Positions 1 through 7,296 of a stretch of DNA of 30,259 nt are shown here, in pieces. The stretch is taken from NCBI GenBank assembly GCA_035649435.1, contig DASRJO010000180.1, positions 1-30,259 on the forward strand, given 5' to 3'. The notes beneath the pieces are model-generated. The model had not been told where the DNA came from and searched no databases. It was given only the letters and a program-made list of their open reading frames with translations. The position numbers and the translations under genes are program-made. Position 1 is the first letter of the stretch. Every line of letters starts with the position of its first letter. This stretch comes from DASRJW01 sp035649435 (GTDB taxonomy: Bacteria > Krumholzibacteriota > Krumholzibacteriia > G020349025).

Positions 1-543
1 GCCGGGATGAACGTCGTGTTCCACACCGAGAACGGCCTGCTCGGCATGGGGCCGTATCCCCTGGAAGCGGAGATCGATCCGGATCTGATCAACGCCGGCA
101 AAGAGACGGTGACGGCGATCCCCGGTGCCGCTTATTTCTCCAGCGCCGACAGTTTCGCCATGGTGCGCGGCGGGCATCTCGATCTGTGCGTGCTCGGGGC
201 GATGCAGGTGAGCATGCACGGTGACATCGCCAACTGGATGATCCCCGGCAAGATGGTGAAGGGCATGGGCGGCGCCATGGATCTCGTCGCCGGCTCGAAG
301 CGCACCATCGTCGCCATGCAACACAACGACCGCGACGGCACGGCGAAGATCCTGCGCGAGTGCACGCTGCCGCTGACGGGCAAACGCTGCACCGACCTGA
401 TCGTCACCGACCTCGGCGTCATCGGCATCGGGCCGGATGGCCTCGTTCTATTGGAATACGCCGAGGACACCACGCCGGAGGCGGTGGCTCGAGCCACCGA
501 CGCGCCGCTCGACATCCGTAACGCCGTGCGCATGCAAGTCTGA
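1..543 (+). CDS. scoB: 3-oxoacid CoA-transferase subunit B (5'-truncated)
   Basis: Beta subunit of a two-subunit 3-oxoacid (succinyl-CoA:acetoacetate or acetate-type) CoA-transferase, which moves CoA between acyl groups in ketone-body/butanoate metabolism in the cytoplasm. The frame is open from base 1, so the N-terminus lies outside the window. The Met at base 7 is internal. The first visible codons encode the family block TENGLLGMGP. Its Glu (bases 28-30) is the residue that forms the glutamyl-CoA intermediate in this family. NAGKETVTAIPGA, SFAMVRGGH, NWMIPGKMVKGMGGAMDLV and CTLPLTG are all typical SCOT-B blocks in the expected order. The tail is ordinary. The A subunit should lie immediately to the left. 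The gene is followed 51 bp later by 3-hydroxybutyryl-CoA dehydrogenase, which fits the same pathway. The exact acyl substrate cannot be read from the sequence. Confidence 0.93.
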   Translation, partial: AGMNVVFHTENGLLGMGPYPLEAEIDPDLINAGKETVTAIPGAAYFSSADSFAMVRGGHLDLCVLGAMQVSMHGDIANWMIPGKMVKGMGGAMDLVAGSKRTIVAMQHNDRDGTAKILRECTLPLTGKRCTDLIVTDLGVIGIGPDGLVLLEYAEDTTPEAVARATDAPLDIRNAVRMQV

Positions 544-594
544 CGGCCGATTCACCGGTGGCTCGACGCCACTCATCTTGGGGAGGGAGGCGCC

Positions 595-1461
595 ATGGAG
601 ATTCGGCACGTCGGGGTCGTCGGTGCCGGGACGATGGGCAACGGCATCGCCCAGGCGTTCGCGCTCGCGGGCAACTCGGTGTGCCTGGTGGACAGCAATT
701 CGGCAGCGCTCGACCGCGCCCTCGCCAACATTCGCACCAGCCTCGAGCGCATGGTGCGCAAGGAAGTCATCGGTGGCGACGCGGCGCATGCCGCCATGGG
801 GCGCATCGTGAGCGCCCGCGATCTGGCGCGTCTCGGTGATTGTGATCTCGCCGTCGAGGCCGTCTTCGAGAGCTTCGACGTCAAGCGCCAGATTTTCTTC
901 GAGCTCGACAAGTCGCTGCCGCAAGCGGCCATCCTGGCGTCGAACACGTCGTCCATTTCGATCACCGAGCTGGCATCGGTGACGCAGCGGCCGGATCGGG
1001 TCATCGGCATGCACTTCTTCAACCCGGTGCCGGTGATGAAGCTGATCGAGGTCATCCGCGGGATGGCGACGTCGGATGCGACCTGCGCCGCGGTGGTGGC
1101 GTTGGCGCACAAGCTCGGCAAGACACCGGTCGAGGTGCACGACTTTCCGGGGTTCGTGTCGAACCGGGTGATCATGCCGATGATCAACGAGGCCATCTTC
1201 TGCCTGCAGGAAGGCGTGGCCGACCGGGACGCCATCGACACGGTGATGAAGCTTGGCATGGCGCATCCGATGGGACCGCTGCAGCTGGCGGACTTCATCG
1301 GCCTCGACGTCTGCCTGCACATCATGAATGTGCTGCACCAGGGTCTCGGGGATTCCAAGTATCGCGCGTGTCCATTGCTCAAGCGCATGGTCGCGTCCGG
1401 CCGGCTGGGAAAGAAGACCGGCCACGGTTTCTACGACTACACCGAAGCCAAGACGGCCTGA
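595..1461 (+). CDS. hbd: 3-hydroxybutyryl-CoA dehydrogenase
   Basis: NAD(P)-dependent 3-hydroxyacyl-CoA dehydrogenase that interconverts 3-hydroxybutyryl-CoA and acetoacetyl-CoA. It has 288 residues, the usual length for the stand-alone enzyme. The N-terminal Rossmann domain opens with GVVGAGTMGNGIAQ (GxGxxG at residues 10-15). SNTSS lies near residue 116. The block VIGMHFFNPVPVMKLIEVI holds the catalytic His140 and the Glu152 twelve residues on, as in the family. The C-terminal domain has PGFVSNRV, GMAHPMGPLQLADFIGLD and the terminal LGKKTGHGFYDY. The ATG is preceded by GGGGAGGGAGG, a strong Shine-Dalgarno. It sits between a CoA-transferase subunit and a crotonase-family gene, so it most likely belongs to one acyl-CoA operon. 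Confidence 0.95.
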   Translation: MEIRHVGVVGAGTMGNGIAQAFALAGNSVCLVDSNSAALDRALANIRTSLERMVRKEVIGGDAAHAAMGRIVSARDLARLGDCDLAVEAVFESFDVKRQIFFELDKSLPQAAILASNTSSISITELASVTQRPDRVIGMHFFNPVPVMKLIEVIRGMATSDATCAAVVALAHKLGKTPVEVHDFPGFVSNRVIMPMINEAIFCLQEGVADRDAIDTVMKLGMAHPMGPLQLADFIGLDVCLHIMNVLHQGLGDSKYRACPLLKRMVASGRLGKKTGHGFYDYTEAKTA

Positions 1462-1515
1462 ACTCGCGCACACCCGTCGTTCGAGAGCCGCAAGAGCCTG
1501 TCAGGGGAGGGTTGG

Positions 1516-2295
1516 GTGCAGCCGGTCAGCTGGAAGCTCGACGGCGATGTGGCGTGGATCGAGTTCGGCGATCCCGCGGCGGCCAATCTTCTCGACCTGC
1601 CATTGCTCGAAGCCTTGCCGCTGGCATTGAACGCGGCGGAAGACCAGGCGCGCGTCGCCGTTCTGCGCGGGCGCGGCGGCACGTGGAGCTCCGGCTACGC
1701 CATCGACAAGATCCCCGCCGAGCTGTTCGACACCGATCCGGCAGTCGTGCATGCGCATCCCTTCGAACGCTGCATGCGCGCAGTGGCCGACTGCCGAGTG
1801 CCGACCTTGGCGGCACTCGAGGGCCATGCGATCGGCGGTGCATTGGAATTGGCCGCTGCGTGCGATCTGCGTCTCGCCACGGCGGGCGCACGCTTCGGCA
1901 TCACGGCGGCGCGACTCGGGCTGGTGTATCCTTTCGCGGGTCTCGAGAGGTTCTGGCAACTGCTCGGACCGGCCACGGTGCGGCGCTTGCTGTTCACCGG
2001 CGAGCTCGTGGACGCGAGCGAAGCCGAGCGCATCGGACTCGTGCACGCCGTCGTGCCGCACGAGGCATTCGACGCTAACTTGGACACATGGGCCCGCCGC
2101 ATCGCCAGCTGTGCGCCGCTCGCGGTGCAAGGAATGAAGGCGACGCTTCGCTTGTTCGAGCGTGCGCCAATGGTTTCCGACGCCACCATGCGCCGGATGC
2201 TGGCGCTGCGGCACGACGCCTACCGCAGCGATGATTTCCGCGAAGGCTGCGACGCCTTCGCGACCAAACGCGAGCCACGCTTTCGAGGTCGCTGA
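1516..2295 (+). CDS. Enoyl-CoA hydratase/isomerase family protein, possibly decarboxylase-type
   Basis: Crotonase-fold protein of 259 residues acting on an acyl-CoA thioester. The GTG start follows AGGGGAGGG and lies 54 bp after the dehydrogenase stop. The crotonase core is clear: GHAIGGALELAAACD (residues 103-117) with oxyanion-hole glycines, then GITAARLGLVYPFAGLE, then LLFTGELVDASEAERIGLVH. The first catalytic Glu of classical hydratases is kept (Glu111). The position of the second, in FGQPE of rat enoyl-CoA hydratase, is Ala131 here. Tyr138 in LGLVYPFAG aligns with the active-site Tyr of E. coli methylmalonyl-CoA decarboxylase (LGVPYNLVG), and the C-terminus (AYRSDDFREGCDAF) also resembles that enzyme. 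The decarboxylase's active-site His is Tyr61 here. A decarboxylase or another non-hydratase role is therefore plausible but unproven. Alignments are from memory. Confidence 0.82.
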   Translation: MQPVSWKLDGDVAWIEFGDPAAANLLDLPLLEALPLALNAAEDQARVAVLRGRGGTWSSGYAIDKIPAELFDTDPAVVHAHPFERCMRAVADCRVPTLAALEGHAIGGALELAAACDLRLATAGARFGITAARLGLVYPFAGLERFWQLLGPATVRRLLFTGELVDASEAERIGLVHAVVPHEAFDANLDTWARRIASCAPLAVQGMKATLRLFERAPMVSDATMRRMLALRHDAYRSDDFREGCDAFATKREPRFRGR

Positions 2296-2302
2296 CAATC
2301 TC

Positions 2303-2842
2303 ATGCCGCGCGTGTTCACCATCGGCCATTCCACCCTCTCGCTCGATGTGCTGCTCGAGAGCTTGCGTGCGCACGGCATCGGCCAATTAGCCGACGTGCG
2401 CTCTGTCCCGGCATCACGACGTCATCCGCACATGAGCCGCGTTTCCTTGCAAGCCGTGTTGCCGGCGGCCGGGATGGGCTACCGCTGGTTGCCGGGGCTC
2501 GGTGGTTTGCGCCGCAGTGGGCCGGTCCCCTCGCCGAACACGGCCTGGCGCGAGGAAGCATTCCGCGCCTACGCCGATCACATGGCGACGCCAGAGTTCA
2601 CCGATGCGCTCGAGCAGTTGGAGGTCTGGGCGCGCGAGCTGCCGACCGCATGCATGTGTGCGGAGGCCGATTTCCGCCGTTGTCACCGGCAGCTGCTCTC
2701 CGATGCGCTCGTGGCGCGCGGCTGGCGAGTGATTCACGTGCTGTCGCGCGAGCACACCACGCCGCACGTGTTGTCGGCCACCGCGCGCATCGGAGCGGCG
2801 GGGAGCCTCAGCTACCCAGGGGAGCCGCAGCTTCCACTTTAG
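2303..2842 (+). CDS. DUF488 family protein
   Basis: A 179-residue member of the DUF488 family, whose biochemical role is not established. It starts at an ATG 7 bp after the crotonase stop. An upstream in-frame extension exists but would overlap the crotonase gene. The family signature is present: N-terminal VFTIGHSTLS, then ADVRSVPASRRHPHMS, the YRWLPGLGG block, and the C-terminal CMCAEADFRRCHRQLLSDAL with the conserved Cys...CHR arrangement, ending in a predicted WRVIHVLS strand. It is probably translated with the acyl-CoA genes upstream, but nothing in its sequence links it to CoA metabolism. It converges on the ferredoxin gene with only 27 bp between stops and no obvious terminator. Confidence 0.87.
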   Translation: MPRVFTIGHSTLSLDVLLESLRAHGIGQLADVRSVPASRRHPHMSRVSLQAVLPAAGMGYRWLPGLGGLRRSGPVPSPNTAWREEAFRAYADHMATPEFTDALEQLEVWARELPTACMCAEADFRRCHRQLLSDALVARGWRVIHVLSREHTTPHVLSATARIGAAGSLSYPGEPQLPL

Positions 2843-2869
2843 AAGGGGATCAAGGGGACCAGCGCGGCA

Positions 2870-3130
2870 TCAGGCGAAGGATCGCGCCTCGAGGGCGAGG
2901 GCGACGACCGGACAGAAGCGGACGCACAGATCGCAGCCGATGCAGAGCGGATCCTCGCACCGCAGCTCGAGGCCATGCATGTCGAGGGCGCGGGTCGGAC
3001 AGATCGACACGCAACCGGCACACTCCAAGCACGTCCGGCTGTCGATTTCGATGTGATAGCTCTCGGCTCGTTTCGACCCCAAGTCGTTCCCCCTTCCTCG
3101 GATGCCGGTCCGGGACGAGACCCCCACCAC
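2870..3130 (-). CDS. Ferredoxin, 2x[4Fe-4S]
   Basis: Small bacterial-type ferredoxin, an electron carrier. Two complete cluster motifs are visible: CLECAGCVSICP and CIGCDLCVRFCP (CxxCxxCxxxCP twice), giving two [4Fe-4S] clusters. I chose the GTG at 3130, 20 bp after the end of the flavoprotein gene, because GAGGAAG lies about 6 nt upstream; this gives 86 residues. A TTG at 3082 preceded by AGGAAGGGGG would give 70 residues and is a real alternative. A longer open frame reaching 3283 overlaps the flavoprotein gene and lacks conserved sequence. Placement directly behind a geranylgeranyl-reductase-type flavoprotein suggests it is that enzyme's electron donor, which is an inference. Confidence 0.88.
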   Translation of the reverse strand: MVGVSSRTGIRGRGNDLGSKRAESYHIEIDSRTCLECAGCVSICPTRALDMHGLELRCEDPLCIGCDLCVRFCPVVALALEARSFA

Positions 3131-3150
3131 ATTGGCTTCCTCGCGGACCG

Positions 3151-4341
3151 CTACCAGAGCATGCGCGTAGCTTTCATCACCAGCTTCGGGTGCAAGGTGA
3201 GTGCGGTCTTGAAGATCCCGGTGTAATCGACATCGCGGGCATCCACTGCGGACACGGCGCGATTCAGGGCTTCCACCGCCCAATCGATCTCGCGATCGTT
3301 CATCGTGAAGTAGAGCTTGCGCAGTTTGAAGAACAGATCGTTGGTGCGGCCGACGCGCCGGTGCCAGCGCTCTTGATAGCGCTGGAGGCGGCTCGTGCGC
3401 AGGTCGCCTTCGCGCAGGGCGGCGCCCAGCTCATCGCCGGCTTCCTCGGCCGATTCGAGCGCGTTCATGATGCCACCACCGGAGAACGGGTTGTTGGCGT
3501 GCGCGGCCTCGCCGACGAGCACGGCTGCGTCGGTGACCATCGACTTGAGCCCGTGCGCGCCCGAAACCGAACCCGCGTGCGTCGCGAGAATGCGACTGTG
3601 CGGATAGCGGCTGTGGACGAAATCGTCGAGCCATGCGCGTGCCGGGCGCGGCTGCCGCTCTTTGACGTGAATTCCCAGTCCGACGTTGGCGGTGCCGTTG
3701 TGTTTGGGGAACACCCAGGCGTAGCCACCCGGGGCGACGGCATGTCCGGCAAAAAGGTCGATGTAGCGCTCGCCGGGATCCACCCCATCGATCCAGTACT
3801 GCAGCGCGGAGTGCACGTCGGCGAGCGCGAAGGGTTTGCGCAGTCCGAGCCACTGACCGACGAACGATTCGACCCCATCGGCGCCGATGACGAGTCGGGC
3901 GCGCACTGTCGTTGCTTCGCCGCCGCGCGACCGATCGAGCATCTGCACCGCGCGCGTGCCTTGGTCGAGCGCGGCAATGCCGGTCACCTGCATCGACGTA
4001 CGAAGCTCGGCCCCCGCTTGCTGTGCCTGGCGCGCCAGGGTTTGATCGAACTTGTCACGGTGCAGCTGCGTGCCGACGCCCGGCATGCGGCGCTCGACAC
4101 AGGTCCCCGATGGGCCGAACAAGCGAGCGCCATCGATCGATCCGGCGATCCACTCGGACGACAAGGGCAGGAAGTGCTTCAGCTCGTCCAAGCTTCCCGC
4201 GGCCTCGCCGCAGCGCACCGGAACACCCACTTCGGGGCGTTTCTCGGCCAGGAGCACCTCGTAGCCCTGCTTCGCCAGTGCGAAGGCGACATAGGAGCCC
4301 GCGGGTCCTGCGCCGATCACGAATACGTCGACGGTACGCAT
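3151..4341 (-). CDS. Geranylgeranyl reductase family FAD-dependent oxidoreductase
   Basis: FAD-dependent enzyme of the geranylgeranyl reductase/flavin monooxygenase-like family, whose members reduce double bonds of isoprenoid chains (archaeal lipids, chlorophyll or quinone side chains). It has 396 residues. The N-terminus MRTVDVFVIGAGPAGSYVA carries the dinucleotide-binding GxGxxG at residues 10-15. VPVRCGEA follows near residue 55, then LVIGADGVES, and the hallmark VLVGEAAHANNPFSGGGIMNALESA. The ATG at 4341 was chosen because the flavin fold begins there. The open frame runs 60 codons further upstream, but that part is low-complexity and not family-like. AAGGAG lies about 12 nt upstream, rather far. 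It is followed by a ferredoxin gene 20 bp downstream. Substrate is unknown; a menaquinone or membrane-lipid chain is a guess. Confidence 0.9.
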   Translation of the reverse strand: MRTVDVFVIGAGPAGSYVAFALAKQGYEVLLAEKRPEVGVPVRCGEAAGSLDELKHFLPLSSEWIAGSIDGARLFGPSGTCVERRMPGVGTQLHRDKFDQTLARQAQQAGAELRTSMQVTGIAALDQGTRAVQMLDRSRGGEATTVRARLVIGADGVESFVGQWLGLRKPFALADVHSALQYWIDGVDPGERYIDLFAGHAVAPGGYAWVFPKHNGTANVGLGIHVKERQPRPARAWLDDFVHSRYPHSRILATHAGSVSGAHGLKSMVTDAAVLVGEAAHANNPFSGGGIMNALESAEEAGDELGAALREGDLRTSRLQRYQERWHRRVGRTNDLFFKLRKLYFTMNDREIDWAVEALNRAVSAVDARDVDYTGIFKTALTLHPKLVMKATRMLW

Positions 4342-4471
4342 TCTGGCCTGCCGCTCCTTGGTGAAACTCTTGCCGGCCGGGGCGCCGCGGGAAACTGGAA
4401 GAGCCCAGCCGCGCCGCGGCGCATTCGCGCCGTCAGGGGGGCGCCACACCGCCCAAATCCGCGGCGGGAAA

Positions 4472-4485
4472 GTGACGTTTGTCAC
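4472..4485. promoter_or_regulatory. CRP/FNR-like dyad operator
   Basis: GTGAC-GTTT-GTCAC is a perfect 5-bp inverted repeat and contains GTGA-N6-TCAC, the core of the CRP/FNR-family consensus. It lies about 131 bp upstream of the flavoprotein ATG, in a gene-free stretch. Short dyads of this size also occur by chance, so function is inferred. Confidence 0.4.
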
Positions 4486-4808
4486 GAGGCCAGCCCACCT
4501 GACAAGAGGTTTTTCCGCCAACGGGAGGCGGTGGCGCGCTGAACGAAGCCTTCCACCGCATTTTGCCGGGCGTGTCCTTCTCCCTGGGGGGGGCCGACGA
4601 AGCCACGAGTGTCAACGAAGGTGACGATTCCTGTCGACAAAGTTTACGAATCGGTCCCGTGCCAAGTGCGAGAATGCGCCACACCTCATCCTCGGTGTTG
4701 GCCCAGATCTTTCATTGCTCGTTTGGTTGGTCTCGGGCTTGGAGCAAGGTGCGACGACGTGTGCAGATTGATTCCGGCGCCCCCCTCGACTCCGCCTCGA
4801 GGGGAGAG

Positions 4809-5120
4809 ATGAGCGTCAACCGGAATCCATCTTCGATCCCGGTTCCGGTTCGAAGAAGGGGATGACCGTCAATCAGAATCCACCGTCGATCTCGGTTCCG
4901 GTTCGAGGGAGGGGATGAGCGTCAAACGGAATCCATCGTCGATTCGCGGTTGGTACAGAGGAGGGGACGACCGTCAAACGGAATCCATCTTCGATCGTGG
5001 CTCGAGTCGAAAGGAAATCATGGCCGTCAAACGGAATCCATCGTCGACTGGATCAGGGTCGACGGTTGGGATGACAGCCAAACGGAATCCATCGTCGGCC
5101 ACGCGCAGGTTCGGGGGAGG
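4809..5120 (+). repeat. Six tandem ~52-bp units, each a possible mini-ORF
   Basis: Units start at 4809, 4862, 4915, 4967, 5020 and 5071 (lengths 53, 53, 52, 53, 51, 50). Each carries a variant of the core CGTCAAACGGAATCCATC followed by a more variable tail that ends purine-rich (for example GAGGGAGGGG, GAGGAGGGG, GGGGGAGG). Five units start with ATG and the fourth with ACG. In the first two units the frame closes at a TGA that overlaps the next unit's ATG, giving two 18-residue peptides of the form M(S/T)VN(R/Q)NP(S/P)S. The third reads on through later units for 69 residues with the KRNPSS block repeated. Units 4 and 5 carry CCGT-CAA-ACGG, a small inverted repeat. The next ATG at 5121 begins a degenerate partial seventh unit. 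Both core and tails are degenerate, so this is not a CRISPR array. Confidence 0.85.
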
Positions 5121-5169
5121 ATGAGAGCGGATCGGTTTGCGCCAACGAGGGTGAACGAAGTGGTCCAGA

Positions 5170-5700
5170 TCAGGCCTTCGGGGCTGCGTCGGCTTCGATG
5201 ACGAGGAGGGTCGCACCGGATTCGACAGCCTGATTCAGTTGGGCCGTGACCTCGCGGACCGTTCCTGCGACCTCGCTCGTGAGCTCGTTCTGCATCTTCA
5301 TCGCTTCCACGACCACGAGACGCGAGCCGCGCTGTACGACATCGCCAGGCTCGACGCAGACATCGACCACGAGGCCGGGCATTGGCGATTGCACCACCAC
5401 GCGGCCTTGCGTTTGTGCCGGCTGCATCTGCTGCGCCAGCGCCGCGAGCTCGTCGAGGACGCGAACCTGGGCCAGCTTGCCGCCGATGGAAACCTCGAAG
5501 GCACCGGGGTTGTCGTTCGCGGCGACGGCATGGGCGAGGTAGGAGACATTGTCCAGCAGGATGCTCAGCAACGATGGATCGCCGAGCTTGGAAACGTCCG
5601 CCAAGATGCGGCGGCCGTCGATGTGCAGCACATAGACTGGAGATTCGCCTTCGATCTCCACGAGCCATTCCCGGTCTTGTGTGCGCACCTGGTACTTCAT
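5170..5700 (-). CDS. Biotin carboxyl carrier protein of an acyl-CoA carboxylase
   Basis: Carrier subunit that holds biotin for a three-component acyl-CoA carboxylase. It has 176 residues. The C-terminal biotinyl/lipoyl domain (about 103-170) has SPMPGLVVDVCVEPGD and VVEAMKMQNEL, with Lys135 as the expected biotinylation site. The N-terminal half is a beta-rich region (YQVRTQDREWLVEIEG...) typical of carrier subunits in propionyl-CoA-type complexes, and there is an AQQMQPAQTQG linker near residue 90. The ATG follows the biotin carboxylase stop by one base, so the two are translationally coupled. Last gene of the operon; no clear terminator follows before the tandem-repeat region. Confidence 0.93.
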   Translation of the reverse strand: MKYQVRTQDREWLVEIEGESPVYVLHIDGRRILADVSKLGDPSLLSILLDNVSYLAHAVAANDNPGAFEVSIGGKLAQVRVLDELAALAQQMQPAQTQGRVVVQSPMPGLVVDVCVEPGDVVQRGSRLVVVEAMKMQNELTSEVAGTVREVTAQLNQAVESGATLLVIEADAAPKA

Positions 5701-5701
5701 C

Positions 5702-7216
5702 TCATGCCTCGAGCGAGCCTTCGGCGTGACGGTCGTCGAGTGCACCGACCCCGCGTCCAGCGAGCGCCCACCTGCTCGAGCTGTGGTCGCGCGGCAGCTT
5801 CGGTGCGCGATCGAGCTCATATGCGCGGATGACGGCGGCGGTGACGAAGCGCTCGAGCTCGGCAGGGTCGGGGTCGAGGAGCGCTGGCTTGAACGCGCGG
5901 CCGATAAACCCGGTGTCGAGGTTGCCTTGGCGAAACTCGGGTTGGTCCAGGGCCCAAGCATGAAAAGCGGTGTTGGTGCGGATCCCCTCGATGACGAGAT
6001 CGTGCAAGGCGCGCTGCATGCGCGCGATGGCGTGCGGTCGATCCGGGCCCCACACGGCGAGCTTGCCCAGGAGCGGATCGTAATACACCGGGACATCGTA
6101 GCCTTCGTAGATGCCGAAATCGTTGCGGACGCCGGGGCCATAGGGAATGGACAGCTTGAGGATCCGGCCGCGGCAAGGCAGGAAGTCGCGCCGCGGGTCC
6201 TCGGCGTAAATGCGGCACTCGATCGCCCAGCCCTGCGGTTCGAGCGGCAGTCGCTCGAGGAACGACAGCTGCTCGCCTGCGGCCACACGCACTTGCTCGT
6301 GCACGAGATCGAGTCCGGTGGTGAGCTCGGTCACCGGGTGTTCGACCTGCAGGCGCGTGTTCATCTCGAGGAAATAGAAATTCCCCGCCTGGTCGGTGAC
6401 GAACTCGACCGTGCCGGCACCGAGATAGCCGACTGCGGCGGCGAGTGATGTCGCCGTCGCACACATCTTGGCGCGCAGCTCTGGTGTCACCAGCGGGCTC
6501 GGGGCTTCTTCGATCACTTTCTGGTGGCGTCGCTGCAGGGTGCACTCGCGCTCGCCGAGGGCGGCGTAGTGACCATGCTGGTCACCGAAGACCTGGATCT
6601 CGATGTGTCGCGGGTCGACGATGAACTTCTCGAGATAGAGCTCCGGGTTGGCGAAAGCGCGTCGGGCTTCCTCGGCCGTGCGCGCGAAGGCGCCGCGCAA
6701 CTCTTCGGCGCTTTCCAAACGGCGCATGCCCTTGCCCCCGCCGCCGGCTGCGGCCTTGAGCATCACCGGGTAGCCGAGCTCGGATGCGACACCGAGTGCG
6801 GTGTCCACGTCTGGCACGGCACCCGGGCTCCCTGGCACGAGTGGGACCCCCGCGGCGCGCGCGGCCTCGCGCGCCTGCAACTTGTCCCCCATGCGCGCAA
6901 TCGCCCCCGGTGAGGGCCCGACGAAGACGACGCCCGCATCGCGACAGGCGGCGGCGAAGGCGGCGTTCTCCGACAGGAAGCCGTAACCGGGATGGATGGC
7001 GTCGGCACCACTGCGAGCGGCGACTGCGAGGATCTTGTCGATGCGCAGATAGGTGTCGAGGCTCGTGTTGCCATCGAGGCCATAAGCTTCGTCGGCGCGG
7101 GACACGTGCAGCGCATTGCGGTCGACATCGGAGTAGACGGCGACGCTGCGGATGCCGAGCTCGCGCAATGCTTTGCATACGCGCACGGCGATTTCGCCGC
7201 GATTCGCCACCAGCAT
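5702..7216 (-). CDS. Biotin carboxylase subunit of an acyl-CoA carboxylase
   Basis: ATP-dependent carboxylation of the biotin on the carrier protein, the first half-reaction of acetyl/propionyl-CoA carboxylases. It has 504 residues, about 50 longer than E. coli AccC because of a C-terminal extension. The N-terminus MLVANRGEIAVRV is the standard start of the preATP-grasp domain. The ATP-grasp domain has the glycine-rich loop GGGGKGM (158-164), EKFIVDPRHIEIQVFGD, and EMNTRLQVEHPVTE (284-297) with metal-binding and catalytic residues. The C-terminal domain has AIECRIYAEDP. No strong Shine-Dalgarno precedes the ATG at 7216; an in-frame GTG at 7270 is an alternative. It sits 80 bp after the carboxyltransferase gene and one base before the carrier gene. 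Confidence 0.95.
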   Translation of the reverse strand: MLVANRGEIAVRVCKALRELGIRSVAVYSDVDRNALHVSRADEAYGLDGNTSLDTYLRIDKILAVAARSGADAIHPGYGFLSENAAFAAACRDAGVVFVGPSPGAIARMGDKLQAREAARAAGVPLVPGSPGAVPDVDTALGVASELGYPVMLKAAAGGGGKGMRRLESAEELRGAFARTAEEARRAFANPELYLEKFIVDPRHIEIQVFGDQHGHYAALGERECTLQRRHQKVIEEAPSPLVTPELRAKMCATATSLAAAVGYLGAGTVEFVTDQAGNFYFLEMNTRLQVEHPVTELTTGLDLVHEQVRVAAGEQLSFLERLPLEPQGWAIECRIYAEDPRRDFLPCRGRILKLSIPYGPGVRNDFGIYEGYDVPVYYDPLLGKLAVWGPDRPHAIARMQRALHDLVIEGIRTNTAFHAWALDQPEFRQGNLDTGFIGRAFKPALLDPDPAELERFVTAAVIRAYELDRAPKLPRDHSSSRWALAGRGVGALDDRHAEGSLEA

Positions 7217-7296
7217 TTTTCGGATGTGCCGAGTGGGCTGTCGTTTTTTGGCGGGCGAAGAGCGGGCCACGGCGCACCTCGGCAAGATTCGTGCGG

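Larger units (their letters stand above)
4342..5169. other. 828-bp region without a recognisable gene
   Basis: Lies between the 5' end of the flavoprotein gene and the 3' end of the biotin-carrier gene, both on the minus strand. The right part (about 4809-5120) is a tandem repeat array and the left part holds a dyad at 4472-4485; both are listed separately. The middle (about 4500-4800) shows no gene I recognise; short frames there have no family features. Some 70-90-residue open frames cross the repeat on both strands and may be by-products of the repeat. Confidence 0.7.

Noticed and set aside
3131..3283. Longer N-terminus for the ferredoxin
   Set aside because: It overlaps the end of the flavoprotein gene and has no ferredoxin-like sequence; classical ferredoxins are 60-90 residues.
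4809..5120. CRISPR array
   Set aside because: The shared core is degenerate, the tails between cores also resemble each other, unit length varies and no cas gene is present.
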